Shown here: piece by piece, positions 34,927-45,020 of the stretch
Layout: every line of letters begins with the position of its first letter
Position numbering within the stretch: the stretch's first letter is position 1
NCBI RefSeq assembly: GCF_011304195.1
Contig: NZ_CP049887.1
Span: 2,232,001-2,296,000 of the forward strand
Direction of reading: 5' to 3'
From: Vagococcus hydrophili
Lineage (GTDB): Bacteria > Bacillota > Bacilli > Lactobacillales > Vagococcaceae
Length of the DNA: 64,000 nucleotides
The notes under the pieces: model-generated
What the model saw: the letters and a program-made list of their open reading frames with translations, nothing else
What the model was told of the DNA's origin: nothing
Database searches by the model: none
Translations under genes and position numbers: made by a program

Positions 34927-35802
34927 ATGGGAAGCTTTTCGTTAGACCCAAAAACTACCTTGTCGTCTATTGCATTGAAAGTTAAAGACTTAGACAAAAT
35001 GATTAATTTTTATCAACGTGTAATAGGTATGAGCACTATCAGTGAAGAAAACGACATGGCGATTATGGGAATTGGAAGTAAGCGAAAAAAATTAGTTGGT
35101 TTGATAGCCACACCAGATGGAAAGGAAGATTCCAACACTCGGACTGGTTTATATCATATGGCTTTTGTGCTTCCAACAAGAGAAGATCTCGCCCTTTTTT
35201 TGAAACACATTATGTTAATGAACTATCCTATCGAGGGTCAAAGTGACCATGGTTATTCAGAATCAATTTATATCAATGACCCAGAAGGTAACCGCCTTGA
35301 ATTTAGTTGGGATAAACCAAAAGAAAAATGGCCGCTCTTAGAAGGTAAAATTAATGGTGTGACGAAAGAATTGAACATGCATAAATTTTTATGTCGTGTT
35401 GAAGGAACTTATGAAATGATTCCTGCAGAAACAAAGGTAGGTCATGTTCATTTGTCTATTTCAAATTTAGATCAAAGTGGTGATTTCTATGTGAAAACAC
35501 TAGGTTTCGCTATTAAAGACGATGATTTTGCTAACACGCACTTTTTAACGGTGAACGATTACCATCATCAAATTGCTTTAAATGAGTGGACACCAGCGAT
35601 TCAAACACCATTAGTTACCGAAACTGATTTAGGTGTGGATCATATTACTTTTAATTTACCAACATTTGAGAGTTTGTTACTTTTAAAAGAACATCTTGAA
35701 GCCCAAGAAGTTGATTTTTACTTTAATAAAGGTAAAAAAATTATTGGTATTAATGATCCGAATGGTATTCAGTTATGGTTTATTGCATGTAAGTGCCAAT
35801 AA
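34927..35802 (+). CDS. VOC-family protein, CatE-like (two glyoxalase domains)
   Basis: About 291 residues made of two vicinal-oxygen-chelate modules (about 10-140 and 165-285), the layout of extradiol dioxygenases such as Bacillus CatE. Metal-ligand candidates are the His in GLYHMAF, the Glu in GNRLEFSW, and VGHVHLSI and VDHITF in the second half. The frame opens at 34867, but ATG 34927 after AGGAGG gives the expected start. Function could be catechol cleavage or quinone detoxification; the sequence alone does not decide. A terminator follows. Confidence 0.82.
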   Translation: MGSFSLDPKTTLSSIALKVKDLDKMINFYQRVIGMSTISEENDMAIMGIGSKRKKLVGLIATPDGKEDSNTRTGLYHMAFVLPTREDLALFLKHIMLMNYPIEGQSDHGYSESIYINDPEGNRLEFSWDKPKEKWPLLEGKINGVTKELNMHKFLCRVEGTYEMIPAETKVGHVHLSISNLDQSGDFYVKTLGFAIKDDDFANTHFLTVNDYHHQIALNEWTPAIQTPLVTETDLGVDHITFNLPTFESLLLLKEHLEAQEVDFYFNKGKKIIGINDPNGIQLWFIACKCQ

Positions 35803-35814
35803 GAATGAAAAAAG

Positions 35815-35858
35815 TAGAGATAAAAGTGTCCAAATTAAGGAACTTTATCTCTATTTTT
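35815..35858 (+). terminator. Terminator after the VOC gene
   Basis: AGAGATAAAAGTGTCC pairs with GGAACTTTATCTCT, followed by TTTTTATTTT. Confidence 0.75.
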
Positions 35859-35918
35859 ATTTTATTGAAGAAATTGTGGTAGAATATAGGCGTAATTAAA
35901 AATAGGAGTAAACCATTT

Positions 35919-36956
35919 ATGTACCAACAAACGAAAGCTTTTATGCAGAAAATTGTCAATGAAGAGCAAATTCCAGGAATTACTTTTGCATTTATTGAGG
36001 GTGACTCTCTTGAAAAAAATCAAATAGGAGTTAAGCAGACATATCCAAATATTGAACCATTGGAAAAAGAAACTTTGTACGATATGGCATCATTAACGAA
36101 AATGATTTGTACTAACACAGTGATCTTGAAACTATTGGAAACAAAAACAATTGAGATAGAGCAACCGCTCAATGTTTACTTACCTGACTTTTTAGATGAA
36201 AAGGTAACAATTAAAGAGTTGTTAACCCATACTTCAGGTATCAATCCTTTTATTCCAAACCGAAATGAGTTAGAAAAAGAAGAGTTAAGAGCTGCTATTT
36301 TAAGATTAACGTCTGATGAATCAAGAGGAAAAGTTGTCAAATATACGGATACTGGAACGATTCTTCTAGGTTTTCTGATTGAAAAAGTGTACGGAAAATC
36401 AGTTCAAGAGGTGTTTATGGAGGAAGTTTTGATTCCTTTAGATATGACACAAAGTAGATTTAAAAATTTTCCGAAAGAAAAGGCAGCTCCAACGGAAAAA
36501 AGAAGCGATCGTGGATTAGTCCAAGGGGATGTTCATGACCCAAAGGCTTTTGTTTTAGGTGAAAATTGTGGCAGTGCTGGATTATTTAGCACCCTCGATG
36601 ATACCATTGCTTTTTCTAAAATGATGTTAAGTCGTGGTAAACACAATCAGAAAACGTTTCTTAAGTCAGAAAGTATCGACTTATTATTAAACAATTATAC
36701 TGAAAATTGTGAACGCCCAAGGTCTTTAGGTTGGGATTTGATTCCTTATGAGGAACGGTTTTTACTATATCACACAGGTTATACAGGAACTTTCATTATT
36801 CTGGATATCCAAACACAAGGCGCTTTTATTTTCTTGTCTAACCGGGTTCACCCAATAGATAAGAGAGAAGAGTACCTCGCAATTCGAGATGAGTTAGTGG
36901 CAATTTATTTAGCCGAAAAAATAAATGTTAATTTAGGGAGAGATTGTACATGTTAG
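35919..36956 (+). CDS. Serine hydrolase of the class C beta-lactamase family
   Basis: A 345-residue protein of the beta-lactamase/PBP-like fold. The catalytic S-x-x-K is SLTK (Ser58, Lys61) in DMASLTKM. The second motif position reads YTDTG in place of YxN, and HTG appears in YHTGYTGT. No signal peptide is present, so it is probably cytoplasmic and not a true beta-lactamase; esterase or peptide hydrolase activity is more likely. It overlaps manA by 7 bp, suggesting co-expression, though no functional link is evident. Confidence 0.85.
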   Translation: MYQQTKAFMQKIVNEEQIPGITFAFIEGDSLEKNQIGVKQTYPNIEPLEKETLYDMASLTKMICTNTVILKLLETKTIEIEQPLNVYLPDFLDEKVTIKELLTHTSGINPFIPNRNELEKEELRAAILRLTSDESRGKVVKYTDTGTILLGFLIEKVYGKSVQEVFMEEVLIPLDMTQSRFKNFPKEKAAPTEKRSDRGLVQGDVHDPKAFVLGENCGSAGLFSTLDDTIAFSKMMLSRGKHNQKTFLKSESIDLLLNNYTENCERPRSLGWDLIPYEERFLLYHTGYTGTFIILDIQTQGAFIFLSNRVHPIDKREEYLAIRDELVAIYLAEKINVNLGRDCTC

Positions 36957-37915
36957 AACCATTATTTTTACAACCAGTGCTTCAAGAAAAAATTTGGGGT
37001 GGAACAAAATTAAAAACAGATTTTGAATACCCATTAGAAAGTGATAAAGTCGGTGAGTGTTGGGCAATTAGTGCGCATCCTCATGGGGTTTGTACTGTTG
37101 AAAATGGTCCATTTAAAGGTGAAAAATTAGATGAACTTTGGAAAAATCAACCAGAACTTTTTGGTAATTCAAAAGAAGACGTTTTTCCTTTATTAACTAA
37201 AATTTTAGATGCGGCAGATGACTTATCTGTTCAAGTTCATCCAGATGATTTATACGGAAAAGAGCATGAAGGTGAATTAGGAAAAACGGAATGTTGGTAT
37301 ATTATTAGTGCTGATCCAGGTGCTGAAATTATTTATGGACATCATGCAAAAACAAAAGAAGAATTAGCTGAGATGATTAATAGTGGTGACTGGGAACATT
37401 TATTAAGACGTGTACCAGTAAAAAAAGGTGAGTTTTACTTTGTTCCAAGTGGGACAATTCATGCGATTGGTAAAGGTATCATGATTTTAGAAACCCAACA
37501 AAGTAGTGACACAACTTACCGTGTGTACGATTATGATCGCTTGGATGATGCAGGAAATCCTCGTGAATTACACATTCAGCAATCACTAGACGTAACAAAT
37601 GTCCCTCACGTTGATCCTGAATTAGGAATTAAAGAAGAAGGACAAGGGGAATCAAGTGTAATCACTTATATTGAATCAGATTATTTTAACGTTTATAACT
37701 GGGAAGTATCAGGTATGCTAAATCTTAAAGCGACAGCTCCTTATACGTTAGTGAGTGTGTTAGATGGTTTTGGTTATATCTCACTTAATGACCAAAAAGA
37801 AAAAGTTGAACTTAAAAAAGGGCAACATTTCATCTTAACTTCAGATATTGAAAAATGGCATTTAGAAGGCGATTTAAAAATTATTGCTTCTGAACCAGGA
37901 ACTAAAAACAGATAA
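36950..37915 (+). CDS. manA: Mannose-6-phosphate isomerase, class I
   Basis: A 321-residue zinc enzyme that interconverts mannose-6-phosphate and fructose-6-phosphate. Zinc ligands are in VQVHPDDLYG, the Glu in KTECWY, and the His in SGTIHAIG, the signature of the type I low-molecular-weight isomerases of Gram-positives. N-terminal LQEKIWGGTKL is typical. ATG 36950 is chosen over the in-frame TTG at 36944, with AGGGAGAG upstream. It overlaps the end of the serine hydrolase gene. A terminator follows. Confidence 0.95.
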   Translation: MLEPLFLQPVLQEKIWGGTKLKTDFEYPLESDKVGECWAISAHPHGVCTVENGPFKGEKLDELWKNQPELFGNSKEDVFPLLTKILDAADDLSVQVHPDDLYGKEHEGELGKTECWYIISADPGAEIIYGHHAKTKEELAEMINSGDWEHLLRRVPVKKGEFYFVPSGTIHAIGKGIMILETQQSSDTTYRVYDYDRLDDAGNPRELHIQQSLDVTNVPHVDPELGIKEEGQGESSVITYIESDYFNVYNWEVSGMLNLKATAPYTLVSVLDGFGYISLNDQKEKVELKKGQHFILTSDIEKWHLEGDLKIIASEPGTKNR

Positions 37916-37918
37916 TCA

Positions 37919-37962
37919 AAAAAGGGATTACGACAAAGTTTTGTCATAATCCCTTTTATTTT
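37919..37962. terminator. Terminator between manA and ald
   Basis: AAAGGGATTACGACAAA pairs with TTTGTCATAATCCCTTT, followed by ATTTTTTT. It probably works for both convergent genes. Confidence 0.87.
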
Positions 37963-37963
37963 T

Positions 37964-39076
37964 TTAAATTAAATCAACTAATGGTGTAAAGCTGCGGTCT
38001 TGATCGAGCGCCACTTGTTTAAAGGTTAAATGCCCTTTACATGTATTAACACCAGAAGCTAAAACGTTGCTATCATTGACTGCTTGAACAAATCCTTTGT
38101 TAGCTAATTGTGTGATGTAAGGTAAGGTATTGTTTGTTAAAGCAAGTGTAGCAGTTCTAGCAACTGCACCTGGCATATTTGCTACAGCATAATGAAGAAC
38201 GCCGTGACGCGTATAAACAGGATCATCATGACTCGTGATTTTATCTGTCGTCGCAAAAATACCACCTTGGTCGATTGCGATATCAATAATAACAGAACCT
38301 TCCTTCATATCCTTAACCATTTCTTCAGTGACAAGAGTAGGTGCTTTACGTCCTGGAATCAGAACAGCTCCGATAACTAAGTCAGCTTTTTTTAGTGAAT
38401 GGTGGATATTATGAGAATTAGACATCACTGTTTCAATATTGTTTCCAAAAATATCATCTAATTGAGCTAAACGTTTTTGGTTCACATCTAAGATACGAAC
38501 GTTTGCTCCTAAACCGATAGCGATTTTAGCAGCGTTTGTTCCAGCCACACCACCACCGATAATTAATACATTTCCTTTAGGTACACCAGGTACTGAAGAT
38601 AGTAATACTCCAGAGCCACCTTGCGTTTTTTGTAAGAAGAAAGCGCCAGTTTGAGGTGCCATACGTCCAGCAATTTCAGACATTGGCGTTAATAGTGGTA
38701 AACTGCCATCTGGTAATTGCACTGATTCATAGGCAATAGCTGTTACTTTGCTTTCAATTAAGGCATCAGTTAATTCTTTAGCTGGTGCTAAATGTAAATA
38801 GGTAAATAAGATCAAATCTTCTTTAAAGTAAATATATTCCTCTTTTAAAGGTTCTTTTACTTTTAAGACCATTTCTACATCCCAAGCTTCTTTGGCTTCT
38901 TTGACAATTGTTGCTCCATTTTCTTGATACTCTGCATCCGTGTAACCAGAGCCGATGCCGGCGTTGGTTTCGATAAGCACTTCATGATTGTTATCTGTCA
39001 ATGTTTTGACAAATGGAGGTGTTAAAGCCACACGGTTTTCATTGTTTTTCAGTTCCTTTGGTATCCCAATTTTCAT
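37964..39076 (-). CDS. ald: Alanine dehydrogenase
   Basis: A 370-residue NAD-dependent enzyme that deaminates L-alanine to pyruvate and ammonium, or runs in reverse. The N terminus [20 protein letters not shown] carries the substrate-binding Arg and Lys. The catalytic His is in the LHLAPAKEL region, and the NAD Rossmann loop is [15 protein letters not shown] near residue 170. Length is standard. AGGAGGAATC gives an excellent ribosome site. It is monocistronic and convergent with manA. Confidence 0.95.
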   Translation of the reverse strand: MKIGIPKELKNNENRVALTPPFVKTLTDNNHEVLIETNAGIGSGYTDAEYQENGATIVKEAKEAWDVEMVLKVKEPLKEEYIYFKEDLILFTYLHLAPAKELTDALIESKVTAIAYESVQLPDGSLPLLTPMSEIAGRMAPQTGAFFLQKTQGGSGVLLSSVPGVPKGNVLIIGGGVAGTNAAKIAIGLGANVRILDVNQKRLAQLDDIFGNNIETVMSNSHNIHHSLKKADLVIGAVLIPGRKAPTLVTEEMVKDMKEGSVIIDIAIDQGGIFATTDKITSHDDPVYTRHGVLHYAVANMPGAVARTATLALTNNTLPYITQLANKGFVQAVNDSNVLASGVNTCKGHLTFKQVALDQDRSFTPLVDLI

Positions 39077-39210
39077 AGAGATTCCTCCTGTCTTTTAAAT
39101 AAGAATTCTACCGCTAGCCTAAGTATACACCTAACAAAAATAAGATTCTAGGTATTTCTAAGGAAAAAGTGCATGATATCACAAAAATTATTTCGTATGA
39201 TTTTTCATTT

Positions 39211-39230
39211 ATGAAAACAATTATTTTCAT
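39211..39230. promoter_or_regulatory. Short inverted repeat between gatD and ald
   Basis: ATGAAAACAATTATTTTCAT is a near-perfect palindrome in the gap that contains the ald upstream region. It could be an operator, or chance in AT-rich DNA. Confidence 0.25.
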
Positions 39231-39277
39231 AAAAAAAGGATTTGCTAACATAAAATTATGCAGCAAATCCTTTTTTT
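39231..39277 (-). terminator. Terminator after gatD
   Basis: AAAAGGATTTGCT pairs with AGCAAATCCTTTT around an 18-base loop. On the minus strand the stem ends in a T run. Confidence 0.8.
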
Positions 39278-39965
39278 AATCTTTCAAATCAGTTAATGAA
39301 AATGTTTGGTTATATTTTTTCTCTGTTGCCATATTCAAAATTCTTAAAGCAAGATTTTTATTTTTAGCAAGGAGTGGGCCGTGGAAGTAAGATCCAATAA
39401 CATTTTTATAAACAACGCCTTCTGTTTGATCTTTACCGTTGTTACCATAACCTTTTTTGACAATCCCTAAAGGTTTTTCGCCTTCTCCTAAGAAAGTTGT
39501 TCCATTATGGTTTTCAAATCCAAGGTAGGTTTCATCAAATTCTTCGTTATAAATTTCGATATCCCCAATAAAACGATTGTTATCTTGGCTTAGTGTGTAA
39601 TGAGGCATCGCATGAATTCCTTCAATTTTCTCACCTTGTGCGCCAATGTAATACTCACCTAGAAGTTGGAAACCACCACAGATTGCAAGGACCACACCGT
39701 CATCTTCAATGTATTTAGTTAATTCTTGTTTTTTAGTTTGAATGTCTTTTGATACAATGACTTGTTCGTAGTCTTGACCACCGCCAAAGAAAATTAAATC
39801 AAAATCATCAGCGTTAAACTCTTCATAGATACTAACAATATCAATAGAAAAATCAATTCCTAATTGTTTTGCATAAAATTCTAATAATAACAGGTTGCCA
39901 TTATCACCATATGTATTAAGTAAATTGCCATAAAGATGACACACACGTAAATTATAAGTTGCCAA
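39276..39965 (-). CDS. gatD: Lipid II isoglutaminyl synthase, glutaminase subunit
   Basis: A 229-residue class I glutamine amidotransferase that supplies ammonia to MurT for amidation of D-Glu to D-isoglutamine in lipid II. The nucleophile Cys96 lies in [12 protein letters not shown], with [10 protein letters not shown] before it and a catalytic His in GSYFHGPLL. Length matches staphylococcal and streptococcal GatD. It starts 1 bp after murT, so both subunits are made together. The modification is important for cross-linking and beta-lactam resistance in Gram-positives. Confidence 0.95.
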   Translation of the reverse strand: MATYNLRVCHLYGNLLNTYGDNGNLLLLEFYAKQLGIDFSIDIVSIYEEFNADDFDLIFFGGGQDYEQVIVSKDIQTKKQELTKYIEDDGVVLAICGGFQLLGEYYIGAQGEKIEGIHAMPHYTLSQDNNRFIGDIEIYNEEFDETYLGFENHNGTTFLGEGEKPLGIVKKGYGNNGKDQTEGVVYKNVIGSYFHGPLLAKNKNLALRILNMATEKKYNQTFSLTDLKD

Positions 39966-39966
39966 T

Positions 39967-41310
39967 TTAGTTCGCCTCCTTAATATAGCCTTGTTGGATT
40001 AATTCTTTTCTCATTTGCAGTACTGCCGTGTAAGTTGCTAAAACGTAAACATGTTCAGTTGGAACTTGTTTAATTTCAGAAATAACTTCTTTAATATTAG
40101 GCATCTCGGTTAAGTTTTTAGGATCAATCCCAGCTACTTTCAGACGTAAAGTCATATCTTCATGACGCTCGCCGCCTGTAATCACTTTGGGAATGGACAT
40201 CTCTTGTAATTCTTCTAATTGACTGTCCCAAATCCAACTAATATCAATCCCATCTGCATAGTTAGCATTAAGTAAAGCAACAAGTGAAAAGTCAAAAGGT
40301 GCCATCTTCATTGTATCAATGACTTGGTTAAGCCCAACTGGATTTTTTACTAAGACAAGGGTACATTTTTTATCTCCAATTTGAATCACTTCTTGACGAC
40401 CAAATACTTTTTCATCATAAGCTAAACCTTTTCGGATTTTTTCAGGCGCAATATTGTAGTATTCTGCTACAGCAGTCGCTGAAAGGGCGTTATAAACATT
40501 ATATAATCCACCAACTTCAATATTATACGTTTCCTTATCAATCACAAATTCAGCAGAAGTATTCGTTGTTTTGATTAAATCTGTTAACTGATACTCAAGC
40601 TCAGGACGTTTAAAGTCACAGTTAGGACAATAGTATTTACCTAAGTTACTATAAGTAATCATTTTATATTCTAAGATATGTTGACACTCAGGACATAAAA
40701 CGCCATCTGTATTGTAATGGGCATGGAGCGCTTGGTCTTCCTTGTGATTAAATCCGTAATATTTAACGGGATTTAGAGTTTTAACAGAATTAAAGATTGG
40801 TAAATCGCCATTCATTAAAATAGTCGCTTCAGGTGCTTTTTTAGCGCCGTCTACGATTAATTTGTAAGTTGTGTAAATTTCACCATAACGATCCATTTGA
40901 TCTCTAAAAATATTAGTAAAAACAAACAATTCTGGTGTTAAAAATTCAGTGACTTTACTCAGACTAGCTTCATCTATCTCAAGAACTGCGAAATTTTTTC
41001 CATTCTTATTCTTTTTACCTGAAAGAAAAGTTGAAACAATTCCTTGAAGCATATTTGCTCCTGTTGTATTGGTTAAAACTTCTCCAAACTCTTGTTTTAA
41101 TATGTTCACTGTAAGGGCAGTGGTTAAGGTTTTACCATTTGTCCCTGTGACAACGATAATATGATAGTCTTTCGCTAATTGATCTAAAACCTTTGGATCA
41201 ATTTTTAAAGCTATTTTACCTGGGAGGCTACTACCACCTTTAAAAAATGTTTGTAAAAACCAACGACTTGACTTACCAGCAAAAGTCGCCAAACTACTGC
41301 GTACGCTCAT
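39967..41310 (-). CDS. murT: Lipid II isoglutaminyl synthase, Mur ligase-like subunit
   Basis: A 447-residue Mur-ligase-like ATPase partner of GatD. The P-loop GTNGKT is at 56-61. A zinc ribbon inserted in the ligase domain is visible as CPEC and YYCPNC about 20 residues apart. The C-terminal DUF1727 region contains GGERHEDM. It activates the gamma-carboxylate of D-Glu in lipid II using ATP. AGGAGGAAGC precedes the ATG. murT-gatD is a two-gene operon, with its own terminator and a likely promoter upstream. Confidence 0.95.
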   Translation of the reverse strand: MSVRSSLATFAGKSSRWFLQTFFKGGSSLPGKIALKIDPKVLDQLAKDYHIIVVTGTNGKTLTTALTVNILKQEFGEVLTNTTGANMLQGIVSTFLSGKKNKNGKNFAVLEIDEASLSKVTEFLTPELFVFTNIFRDQMDRYGEIYTTYKLIVDGAKKAPEATILMNGDLPIFNSVKTLNPVKYYGFNHKEDQALHAHYNTDGVLCPECQHILEYKMITYSNLGKYYCPNCDFKRPELEYQLTDLIKTTNTSAEFVIDKETYNIEVGGLYNVYNALSATAVAEYYNIAPEKIRKGLAYDEKVFGRQEVIQIGDKKCTLVLVKNPVGLNQVIDTMKMAPFDFSLVALLNANYADGIDISWIWDSQLEELQEMSIPKVITGGERHEDMTLRLKVAGIDPKNLTEMPNIKEVISEIKQVPTEHVYVLATYTAVLQMRKELIQQGYIKEAN

Positions 41311-41355
41311 GTATGCTTCCTCCTATTTAAAACTTCAACTAATATATAATACCAT

Positions 41356-41385
41356 ATTATATTTAAAACATTGACTAAATGTAAA
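41356..41385 (-). promoter_or_regulatory. Candidate murT promoter
   Basis: On the minus strand, TTTACA and TATAAT are 18 bp apart, about 45 bp before the murT start. Confidence 0.5.
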
Positions 41386-41476
41386 GAATCAAACCTAAAA
41401 TTAAACAGATTTTATGAAATAAATAAGATTTGTTCTTAGAATGATAAATTTACTATCTTTTTATAAGTGTAAACAA

Positions 41477-41505
41477 TTGACGGAAATCCTTGATTTGGCT
41501 ATACT
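41477..41505 (+). promoter_or_regulatory. Promoter of the oligopeptide ABC operon
   Basis: TTGACG, 17 bp, TATACT. The leader to the oppA start is about 65 nt. Confidence 0.75.
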
Positions 41506-41577
41506 TAGGACTGTTATATATTAAAATGTGATTAAAAGATCCTTTAAATCAATTAATCATCAACAAGGAGAGATTTG

Positions 41578-43134
41578 ATGGAAAAAAAATGGCTTTTCGG
41601 AATGACTGCAGTTATCGCGATGACGTTAACGGCATGTGGTTCTAATAAGACAGAAGCACCAAAAGAAAAAAAGGATAAAGATACGTTTACCTACGCAATT
41701 AGTGGGGACCCAACGTCACTTAATCCAATCAATGTGGGAGATAGATGGGGATTAACAACAACTAATATGATTTTCTCACCACTTGTCCGCATTGAAGGAG
41801 ATGGCACTCAGAAAATGGAGTTAGCCAAAGAAGTGACACCAAGTGAAGATGGTAAGTCAGTTACCGTTAAACTAAAAGACGATATCAAATGGTCAGACGG
41901 TGAAAAATTAACAGCGGATGATGTTATCTTTACCTATGAACAAAAAGTGAAAAAAGAAAATGGCAATGCGGATAGTTTATGGATTGATGATAAACCTATC
42001 GCATTTGAAAAAGTAGATGACACAACTGTTAAGTTTAATTTCCCTTCTGTGAGTGCCGCAGCAATGAACAATATCGCCACAGAAACGTATATTATTCCAG
42101 AGCATGTTTATAAAGATGAACCAGATTTTTCAGTCAATGAATTAAAAGCTAAACCTGTAGGAACTGGTCCTTACAAATTAACGAATTACAAACGTGGTGA
42201 ATATTTGCAATTTGAAGCCAACGATACATATTATGGCGGCAAAGTGAATGTTCCTAAAGTAAACTTGAGAATTATTAGTAATGCAGATACAACGAAAGTG
42301 GCTCTTCAAAAAGGCGAAGTGGATGCTTCATACATCTTACCTAATAACATTGAAGACATTAAAAAATCTGATGTAGCAACGTATGAATACAGTGAAAACC
42401 GTGTTGGCTACATGGGTGTTAACAATAACTCGGATAAATTAAAAGATGTGAAAGTTCGCCAAGCAATATTTTACGCTTTAAATAAAGAAGAATTAAACAA
42501 AGCAGGTTACTTAGATGCTAAATATTATGACAATGTGTATTCTATTTTGCCACCAAATAACCCATACGCAACTGATAAAGTCGAAAAATACGACACTGAT
42601 GTTGAAAAATCTAAAAAATTATTAAAAGAAGCCGGTGCAGAAGATTTAAAAATCAACTTAGCTTTCTCTTCTGATGATCCTGTTCAAACGATTCAAGCAA
42701 CGTTAATGCAACAACAATTACAAAAAGCAGGTATCACCTTAGAACTTACTGGTGGGGATAGTGCAGCCTATTTTGCTGAAATGCAAAAACCTGAAACGAA
42801 GAAATATGATTTATTCATGGGTGGTTACATCATGGGTAATGATCCTGATTTATATTCTTCATTATTTAAAACAGGTGGTTCTTCTAATTACTTCCACTAT
42901 AGTAGTGATAAGACAGATAAATTGTTTAATGCAGGTGTTGTTGAATTAGATGATGCTAAACGTAAAGATGTTTATGCTGATTTACAAAAACAAATTGCTG
43001 ATGATGCTGTCTTTTATCCAATCGTAGATAGTAAAAAAGTATTAGCAGTTAATAAAGCAGTTAAAGATGTAGAAAAAGCTGGTTTAATTCCAATTTATAC
43101 ATTTGAAGATCTTTCTAAATTATCAATCAAATAG
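41578..43134 (+). CDS. oppA: Oligopeptide ABC transporter substrate-binding lipoprotein
   Basis: A 518-residue family 5 solute-binding protein. The signal ends in lipobox LTAC with Cys20. The mature part has the family entry GDPTSLNPINVGDRWG, LKDDIKWSDGEKLTADDVIF (core WSDGEKLTADDV) and VGTGPYKL. It binds peptides outside the membrane and delivers them to the permease. A TTG at 41575 opens the frame, but ATG 41578 after AAGGAGAG is the likely start. The exact ligand (peptide or nickel-type) cannot be told from sequence. A hairpin separates it from the permease genes. Confidence 0.88.
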   Translation: MEKKWLFGMTAVIAMTLTACGSNKTEAPKEKKDKDTFTYAISGDPTSLNPINVGDRWGLTTTNMIFSPLVRIEGDGTQKMELAKEVTPSEDGKSVTVKLKDDIKWSDGEKLTADDVIFTYEQKVKKENGNADSLWIDDKPIAFEKVDDTTVKFNFPSVSAAAMNNIATETYIIPEHVYKDEPDFSVNELKAKPVGTGPYKLTNYKRGEYLQFEANDTYYGGKVNVPKVNLRIISNADTTKVALQKGEVDASYILPNNIEDIKKSDVATYEYSENRVGYMGVNNNSDKLKDVKVRQAIFYALNKEELNKAGYLDAKYYDNVYSILPPNNPYATDKVEKYDTDVEKSKKLLKEAGAEDLKINLAFSSDDPVQTIQATLMQQQLQKAGITLELTGGDSAAYFAEMQKPETKKYDLFMGGYIMGNDPDLYSSLFKTGGSSNYFHYSSDKTDKLFNAGVVELDDAKRKDVYADLQKQIADDAVFYPIVDSKKVLAVNKAVKDVEKAGLIPIYTFEDLSKLSIK

Positions 43135-43148
43135 AGATAATTTAGTTG

Positions 43149-43190
43149 AAAAAACTTCGTAAGCAAATTAATCCTTGCCCGAAGTTTTTT
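43149..43190 (+). terminator. Hairpin between oppA and the permease genes (attenuating terminator)
   Basis: AAAAAACTTCG pairs with CGAAGTTTTTT, with a second AGCAA/TTGC helix inside, followed by T residues. As the operon continues downstream, it may let oppA be expressed above the permease genes. Confidence 0.7.
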
Positions 43191-43234
43191 CTGTCATATA
43201 GAAAGAAAATAAAATGGATAAAGGATGAAGAAAA

Positions 43235-44191
43235 ATGGCTAAGTATATTTTAAAAAGAGTCTTACAAGTAATCCCACTTCTTTTTATTGTTTCATTTATC
43301 GTGTTCTCATTGATTCATTTAGCACCTTATGATGCAATCGATTCAATCACAACACCTAATATGTCGAAAGAAACGGTGGAGATATTAAGACAGCGTTATG
43401 GATTAGATCAACCCTTTTTAGTTCAATATTTTATGTGGTTAAAACAAATTCTAACTGGAGACTTTGGACATTCTTTAGTGAGTCAACAAAGTATCGCTCA
43501 AGAATTGGCAATTAGAATTCCAAATACGATTAAATTGATTTTACCAGCTTATATCACAGCCCTTATTATTGCGATTGTTCTAGGTTTAGTAGCTGGAGCA
43601 AATAAAGGTAAATTCCTTGATAAATTCATCGACGGGATTTGTTCTGTTGGAATTTCAATGCCAACATTTTGGTTTGCCATGTTAATGATTTACTTCTTTG
43701 GATATAAACTAAATGCCTTACCAATTATTGGTATGCATACGGTTGGAAATGAAGATTCTTTTCTTGATTTTCTCCAACATTTCATTATGCCTTATATTGT
43801 TTTAACTGTGGCATTTTTCCCAGACTTAACTCGTTATGTGAGGTCTTCCACAATGTTACAATTATCGGAAGACTATGTCATGGTTCAACAGTCATTTGGA
43901 GCAAGTAAAAAGGAAATCTTCTTTAGACATGTGAGTAAAAACGTCTTGTTACCAATTGTGACTCAAATTGGTTTAGCCTTACCAATGCTTGTAACAGGAG
44001 CAATTATTACTGAAAGTATTTTTGGTTGGCCAGGCATTGGACCATATTTAATGAGTGCCACTAAAGCACTAGATTTCCCAATTATTATGGCAGTTATGCT
44101 CTTATCGGCAACTTTAGTGATTTTAGGGAATTTATTATCGGATATTTTATATACGATTGTTGATCCTCGGATTAGTCAGGGGGATAAGTAA
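43235..44191 (+). CDS. oppB: Oligopeptide ABC transporter permease (OppB type)
   Basis: A 318-residue membrane protein with six transmembrane segments. The N terminus AKYILKRVLQVIPLLFIVSF is the standard OppB/DppB start. The EAA loop that contacts the ATPases is readable as SFGASKKEIFFRHV, and TESIFGWPGIGPYL is the usual C-terminal signature. It forms the channel with the next permease. It lies in the oppABCDF order, 1 bp before oppC. Confidence 0.92.
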   Translation: MAKYILKRVLQVIPLLFIVSFIVFSLIHLAPYDAIDSITTPNMSKETVEILRQRYGLDQPFLVQYFMWLKQILTGDFGHSLVSQQSIAQELAIRIPNTIKLILPAYITALIIAIVLGLVAGANKGKFLDKFIDGICSVGISMPTFWFAMLMIYFFGYKLNALPIIGMHTVGNEDSFLDFLQHFIMPYIVLTVAFFPDLTRYVRSSTMLQLSEDYVMVQQSFGASKKEIFFRHVSKNVLLPIVTQIGLALPMLVTGAIITESIFGWPGIGPYLMSATKALDFPIIMAVMLLSATLVILGNLLSDILYTIVDPRISQGDK

Positions 44192-44192
44192 A

Positions 44193-45020
44193 ATGAAAGA
44201 AAAGAAATGGTTGAACATTTTAAAAGAAAACAAAACATATTGGTTCCCGATTATCTTTTTAGTCGGCTTAACACTGTTAGCATTAATCGCGCCACTTCTG
44301 CCAATTGATCCTAATGCAACAGATGTAGCGCAAATGTCATCTCCGCCAAGTTTTAAACATGTTTTTGGGACAGATGAAGTCGGGAGAGATTACTTTATTC
44401 GGGTGGTTTATGGTAGTCGGATTTCCCTTCTTGTGGGTGTCTTAGCGATGTTAGCTTCAACACTGATAGGAACAGTGATTGGGATTGTTTCAGGTTATTT
44501 TGGTGGTTGGATTGATAGTTTGTTGATGCGAATTGTCGATATCTTGTCTTCAATCCCTTGGTTAGTTTTAGTGATTGTACTAAGCGTATTGTTAAAACCA
44601 GGTTTAGTAACAATTATTTTTGTGATTGGTTGTTTTTCATGGATGAGTATTTCTCGTTTAATTCGAGCGGAAACCTTATCTGTTAAAGAAAGAGAATATG
44701 TGATCTACGCCCAATTTATTGGTGAAAAGGATTCTAAGATTATTATGAAACATATTTTCCCAGCTGTTTTACCAACTTTGATTGTGGCTGCAACAGGAAG
44801 TATTTCTTCAGCGATTATGACCGAATCAGCTTTAAGTTTTCTTGGGATTGGTATTCAGCCTCCAGTGGCATCTTGGGGAAGTTTACTACAAAATGCCCAA
44901 GCGAGTTTACAACAAGCACCGTACATGGCAGTTTTACCAGGTTTATTTATTATCTTAACCGTCTTTTCATTTAATAGTTTAGGTAATTACTTACGTGAAT
45001 TAACGAGTGTGGAGGGATAA
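44193..45020 (+). CDS. oppC: Oligopeptide ABC transporter permease (OppC type)
   Basis: A 275-residue partner permease. After one N-terminal membrane helix comes the conserved HVFGTDEVGRDYFIRVVYG segment (core FGTDEVGRD), then five more helices. ESALSFLGIGIQPPVASWG near the C terminus is diagnostic of OppC/DppC. The open frame begins at 44157 inside oppB, but ATG 44193 follows GGGGGATAAG and is the natural start. Its stop overlaps the next start by one base. Confidence 0.92.
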   Translation: MKEKKWLNILKENKTYWFPIIFLVGLTLLALIAPLLPIDPNATDVAQMSSPPSFKHVFGTDEVGRDYFIRVVYGSRISLLVGVLAMLASTLIGTVIGIVSGYFGGWIDSLLMRIVDILSSIPWLVLVIVLSVLLKPGLVTIIFVIGCFSWMSISRLIRAETLSVKEREYVIYAQFIGEKDSKIIMKHIFPAVLPTLIVAATGSISSAIMTESALSFLGIGIQPPVASWGSLLQNAQASLQQAPYMAVLPGLFIILTVFSFNSLGNYLRELTSVEG

